DNA of 9,128 bases from DATBMY01 sp036554605. Its GTDB lineage: Bacteria; Acidobacteriota; Blastocatellia; UBA7656. Location: positions 1-9,128 of the forward strand of contig DATBMY010000186.1 in assembly GCA_036554605.1 (NCBI GenBank), given 5' to 3'. Made by a program: the position numbers and the translations under genes. This document shows positions 5,828-9,128 of this stretch, in pieces. The notes beneath the pieces were generated by a model, which saw only the letters and a program-made list of their open reading frames with translations, searched no databases and had not been told where the DNA came from. How positions within the stretch are numbered: the first letter of the stretch is position 1; every line of letters starts with the position of its first letter.

Positions 5828-8539
5828 ATGCCGAAATATATTCCTGCTCCCTTCCGGCGCGTACTGGCGCTGATTCTTTTGACAGCCTTTATGAATCCCG
5901 CAATCGCCGAGAGCAATTTCGAGTTCTGGCCGGGAGCAAGCTATGATTCGCGCATCCCGACTTTTCGCCAGGTCCTCGGTTACGACGCAGGCGAGCGCAT
6001 TACATCGCACGCGGGTTTGATGAAATACCTGGAGGCGCTGTCGAGCGCGGTCCCAAACCAGGTCAAGCTCTTTGAATACGGCAAGACCTGGGAAGGGCGC
6101 AAGCTGATCTATGCCGCTGTGGGCTCGGAAGCCAACATCAAGCGGCTTGACGCGATTCGCTCCGCGATGCAGCGGCTCGCCGATCCGCGGCGCACGCCGC
6201 AAGCAGAAGCCAAACAACTGATAGCGGACCTTCCGGCCGTCATCTGGCTCGGTTATGGAGTCCACGGCAACGAAATATCTTCGCCCGATGCCGCGCTGCT
6301 GACAGCTTATCACCTGATCGCCGCGCGCAACGACCGCGTGGTCGAAGATATATTGTCGAACGTCGTGGTGTTGATCGATCCGATTCAAAACCCGGACGGC
6401 CGCGACCGCTTCGTTCATAATTTCGAGATAGCCGAAGGCATAGAGCCCGACCCGCATCCGCTCGCGGCCGAGCATAACGAGCCCTGGCCGGGCGGGCGGA
6501 CCAATCATTATTACTTCGATATGAATCGCGACTGGTTCGCGCTCACGCAGCCGGAAACCATAGGCCGCGTCCGCGCGCTTCAGCAATGGTACCCGCTGGT
6601 CTTCGTCGACTTGCACGAGATGGGATCGGACTCGACCTATTACTTCGCGCCTGAAGCCGTGCCCTATAACCCTCACCTGGCGAAGGACCAGCGCGAAAGC
6701 CTCGATCTTTTTGGGCGCAACAACGCGAAGTGGTTCGACCAGTACGGCTTCTCTTATTTCACGCGTGAGGTCTATGACGCATTCTATCCGGGATACGGCG
6801 CGAGCTGGCCTGCTTACTACGGCAGCGTCGCGATGACCTATGAGCAGGCGTCGGTGCGCGGGCTGCTGGTTCGCCGCAGCGACCAGACTACCATGCATTT
6901 TCGTGATAGCGTCCGCCGCCATTTCGTCGCATCGGTGTCCACCGCGGAGACATCTGCGCGCAACCGCGAAAAGCTGCTGAATGATTTCTATCGCTACCGG
7001 CAAACGGCCCTACAAGAAGGGGCGGCCGAGCAGATAAAGGCTTACGTGCTGCCGCGCCGAGGCGACGCTTCGGCTACCGACAAGCTCGCGAGCATACTTC
7101 ATCAGCAGGGCGTCGAGATAAAGCGCGCGTCCGCAAGTTTCCGCTCCTGCAATCAGGAATTTCCCGCTGGAAGCTACGTTATCGAGCTTGCGCAGCCCGC
7201 AAAGCGGCTCATACGAGTGCTGATGGATGCGAGCGTCGCGATGGAAGATGAGTTCCTCAAAGAGCAAGAGCGGCGCCGCCGCCGAAAGCTCCCCGACCAG
7301 ATATACGACGTGACCGCGTGGTCGCTGCCAATGATGTATAACGTCGAATCCGTCGCCTGCGGGGAAATGCCGCGCGCTAATCTTGAACCGGCAAAACCGG
7401 AGATGATTACGCCCGGCCGCGTCGTTGGCGGCAAGGCCGCTGTGGCATACCTGGCGCCCTGGGGGACGGCCGCGGCGGGGAGATTACTTACGGCATCGCT
7501 CCGCGCAGGTCTGAGAGTATTCAGCGCGGATTTGCCTATCACACAGCAGGGGCGCACATACCCGAGGGGGACCCTTATATTCAAAGTCCAGGATAACCCG
7601 GCAAGCCTCCACGATACGCTTGAACGGCTCGCCGCTGAGAGCGGCGCAGAGGTTATCGCGACAAGTTCCGGCTGGGTTGATGCGGGAGTAAACTTTGGCA
7701 GCGGCAATGTCGTTTATATGCGCAGGCCGTCAATAGCTATTGCTTGGGATATGCCGACATCGACCGGATCGGCCGGGTGGGCGCGCTACGTTCTTGAGCG
7801 CCAGTTTGGTTATCCGGTTACGGTTATACGCACGCGCCAGCTTGCGTCTGCCGACCTCAGCCGCTTCAATGTTCTGCTGCTTCCGGATGGCAGCGACGGC
7901 GGATACTCCGCCACGTTTGGGCAGGACGGGATCAGGCGCTTGAAGGATTGGGTAGCGGCCGGCGGCACTCTCGTCGCGCTCGGCTCAGGCGCGGTCTCTT
8001 TTACGGCAAACCCGGGAACGGGGTTGCTCGCGGTAGCGCAGGAGAACCTTGTACGCGAGGCAAAGAGAGAAGGGGAAGGGAAGCCGCAGGAGCCGCAAGC
8101 GCGCGTGCCCGGTAAGCTGCTAGCCAGCGAGGAAGATTATATCAAGGCGATTCAGCCCGATACCGATTCACCGGATGTCATCGCCGGGATCCTTGCCAAA
8201 GCAAGACTCGACGGCGATCACTGGATCACCGCGGGACTCGGCGATACTATCCATGCGCTCGTCGAAGGGCGTACGATCTTTTCGCCGATAAAGATAGACC
8301 GGGGGGTCAACGCAGCATACTTTCTCGGCCCGGACCAGTTGCTTGCAAGCGGCTATCTCTGGGAAGAGAACCGAAAGCAGCTTGCTTATAAGCCGCTGCT
8401 TCTGGTACAGCCGCAAGGACGCGGGATCGTCGTCGGCTTTACCTCCGATCCGAATTATCGAGCATATATGGACGGTATGAACGTGTTGTTGCTCAATGCG
8501 ATATTTCGCGGGACTGCCCATGCGCGTCCCGCGCAGTAA
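5828..8539 (+). CDS. Secreted M14-family zinc carboxypeptidase-like protein
   Basis: This is a large exported zinc peptidase of 903 residues, probably cleaving peptides outside the cytoplasm. The start at 5828 follows GGAG by 6 bases and opens directly into a signal peptide: a basic N-region, a hydrophobic core around VLALILLTAF, and likely cleavage after AIA at residue 27. An in-frame ATG at 5747 would bury this signal behind 27 extra residues. The M14 core spans about residues 60-350, with zinc ligands in HGNE (His146, Glu149) and DLHEMG (His263), NPDGRDR near 190, substrate-binding Asn233/Arg234 in MNRD, and the catalytic Glu339 in MTYEQ. The catalytic set is complete. The remaining ~550 residues are unusual for a classical carboxypeptidase: a five-Arg run near 482, a class I glutamine-amidotransferase-like fold segment around 675-725 (VLLLPDG, WVAAGGTLVALG) and a charged linker near 740-763. 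Other members of the large M14 group have this architecture. Confidence 0.9.
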   Translation: MPKYIPAPFRRVLALILLTAFMNPAIAESNFEFWPGASYDSRIPTFRQVLGYDAGERITSHAGLMKYLEALSSAVPNQVKLFEYGKTWEGRKLIYAAVGSEANIKRLDAIRSAMQRLADPRRTPQAEAKQLIADLPAVIWLGYGVHGNEISSPDAALLTAYHLIAARNDRVVEDILSNVVVLIDPIQNPDGRDRFVHNFEIAEGIEPDPHPLAAEHNEPWPGGRTNHYYFDMNRDWFALTQPETIGRVRALQQWYPLVFVDLHEMGSDSTYYFAPEAVPYNPHLAKDQRESLDLFGRNNAKWFDQYGFSYFTREVYDAFYPGYGASWPAYYGSVAMTYEQASVRGLLVRRSDQTTMHFRDSVRRHFVASVSTAETSARNREKLLNDFYRYRQTALQEGAAEQIKAYVLPRRGDASATDKLASILHQQGVEIKRASASFRSCNQEFPAGSYVIELAQPAKRLIRVLMDASVAMEDEFLKEQERRRRRKLPDQIYDVTAWSLPMMYNVESVACGEMPRANLEPAKPEMITPGRVVGGKAAVAYLAPWGTAAAGRLLTASLRAGLRVFSADLPITQQGRTYPRGTLIFKVQDNPASLHDTLERLAAESGAEVIATSSGWVDAGVNFGSGNVVYMRRPSIAIAWDMPTSTGSAGWARYVLERQFGYPVTVIRTRQLASADLSRFNVLLLPDGSDGGYSATFGQDGIRRLKDWVAAGGTLVALGSGAVSFTANPGTGLLAVAQENLVREAKREGEGKPQEPQARVPGKLLASEEDYIKAIQPDTDSPDVIAGILAKARLDGDHWITAGLGDTIHALVEGRTIFSPIKIDRGVNAAYFLGPDQLLASGYLWEENRKQLAYKPLLLVQPQGRGIVVGFTSDPNYRAYMDGMNVLLLNAIFRGTAHARPAQ

Positions 8540-8540
8540 G

Positions 8541-8554
8541 CTGTCCCTCGACAG
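8541..8554. repeat. Small hairpin between the two peptidase genes
   Basis: CTGTC (8541-8545) pairs with GACAG (8550-8554) across a 4-base loop, just after the M14 stop codon. No T-tract follows, so it is unlikely to terminate. It could mark a processing point in a shared transcript or be chance. Confidence 0.25.
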
Positions 8555-8588
8555 GTGTGCCCTTAGAAAAGTTTGAGGAGTGCCTTTT

Positions 8589-9128
8589 ATGAAAAAGCTA
8601 ATCACACTTTTGCTATCGCTGCTTCTCTTAATCGGGGCATCGCTCGGCGTCGCGTCCGCGAATGATGGCCGACGCATTCCTACGATTGATGACCTGCTCA
8701 CGGTCAAGACGATCGGAGGCTCGCTTATTAGCCCCGACGGCAAATGGGTGGTCTATGCAATCAACGAGACAGACTTCAAGCAGGATGCTTATGTGATGCA
8801 CGCCTGGCTGGTGAATGTCGAAACCGGAAAACATTTTCAACTGACTCGCGGCGACAAATCTGTCGGCAACGTTCAATGGTCTCCGGATTCGATGTGGGTC
8901 TCTTTTACATCAAATCGCGTTGGCGATAAGAACCAGATATTCGTCATAAGCCCTGAGGGCGGCGAAGCCATCCAGCTTACTAAAGTCGAGACAAATGTTG
9001 GAGGTTACGCGTGGTCGCGCGATGGCAAGACCATAGCCTTTACCGCTACGGAAGCAGTGCCGCAGCCGCTCAAAGACCGCAAGGAGCATATGGGCGATTT
9101 TGAAGTCGTCCGCAAGGAATATAGCTAC
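8589..9128 (+). CDS. S9-family (prolyl oligopeptidase-type) secreted peptidase, N-terminal part
   Basis: The frame is open from the ATG at 8589 to the window end, so only 180 residues are seen. GAGGAG lies 8 bases upstream. The product begins with a clear signal peptide (KK, then a Leu-rich core, likely cleavage after ASA at residue 24). TIDDLLTVKTIGGSLISPDGKWVVY follows across residues 32-56, the typical opening of acylaminoacyl-peptidase and dipeptidyl-peptidase-like S9 proteins. Successive beta-propeller strands repeat a W-S-P-D-G-K pattern near residues 49, 98 and 143 (SPDG, SPDS, SRDG), as in TolB/PD40-like blades. The alpha/beta-hydrolase domain with its Ser-Asp-His triad would lie beyond the window. 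Such proteins usually total about 650-700 residues. The gene is 49 bases after the M14 peptidase with no terminator between, suggesting co-transcription. A non-catalytic TolB-like protein is the alternative. Confidence 0.85.
   Translation, partial: MKKLITLLLSLLLLIGASLGVASANDGRRIPTIDDLLTVKTIGGSLISPDGKWVVYAINETDFKQDAYVMHAWLVNVETGKHFQLTRGDKSVGNVQWSPDSMWVSFTSNRVGDKNQIFVISPEGGEAIQLTKVETNVGGYAWSRDGKTIAFTATEAVPQPLKDRKEHMGDFEVVRKEYSY

Noticed and set aside
5762..7003. 413-codon open frame on the minus strand, antisense to the M14 peptidase gene
   Set aside because: It lies over the strongly conserved M14 core with its complete zinc and catalytic motifs. The antisense product shows no recognisable domain, and long antisense frames are expected in GC-rich genes.
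1..9128. Defence system, CRISPR array, insertion sequence, prophage or integron
   Set aside because: No direct-repeat arrays, transposase, integrase, terminal inverted repeats or attachment sites are visible, and every sizeable frame is accounted for by conserved metabolic, regulatory or peptidase genes.

Overview
The window is about 9.1 kb of fairly GC-rich bacterial chromosome with tightly packed genes on both strands. It carries no tRNA, rRNA, CRISPR array, insertion sequence or phage gene that I can see. The gene set is a class I DeoC, a FabH, a myo-inositol-1-phosphate synthase with eukaryote-like active-site motifs, a Fur-family regulator, and a very large secreted M14 metallopeptidase next to a secreted S9 beta-propeller peptidase. 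That mix fits a free-living Gram-negative-type heterotroph such as an Acidobacteriota or a related soil phylum. This placement is inference from gene content only and is weak.

Layout, left to right. Positions 1-684 (+) hold the 3' part of deoC, cut by the window edge. It converges on fabH (1695-697, -), with the stop codons only 12 bases apart. Upstream of fabH is a spacer that ends in a strong intrinsic terminator (about 1883-1926, acting on the minus strand). That terminator closes the inositol-1-phosphate synthase gene (3269-1947, -). A 120-base intergenic region with a long-armed inverted repeat around a possible -10 box separates this gene from a tight minus-strand cluster. In transcription order the cluster is a Fur-family regulator (5601-5134), a glycerophosphodiester phosphodiesterase (5131-4259) and an AraC-family regulator (4250-3390), with gaps of 2 and 8 bases, so it is very likely one transcript. 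A 226-base divergent promoter region (5602-5827) separates this cluster from two plus-strand genes for exported peptidases. These are the M14 zinc carboxypeptidase-like protein (5828-8539) and the start of an S9-family peptidase (8589 to the window end), 49 bases apart.

How the genes may work together. The minus-strand half suggests lipid-headgroup and inositol metabolism: a phosphodiesterase that releases glycerol-3-phosphate, a sugar-responsive-looking AraC regulator, and the enzyme that commits glucose-6-phosphate to inositol. The plus-strand half looks like extracytoplasmic protein and peptide degradation. FabH and DeoC are ordinary housekeeping enzymes. Nothing here looks like a new defence or mobile system. 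The points most worth a second look are the operator-like inverted repeat before the inositol synthase gene, the Fur/phosphodiesterase/AraC linkage, and several start-site corrections.
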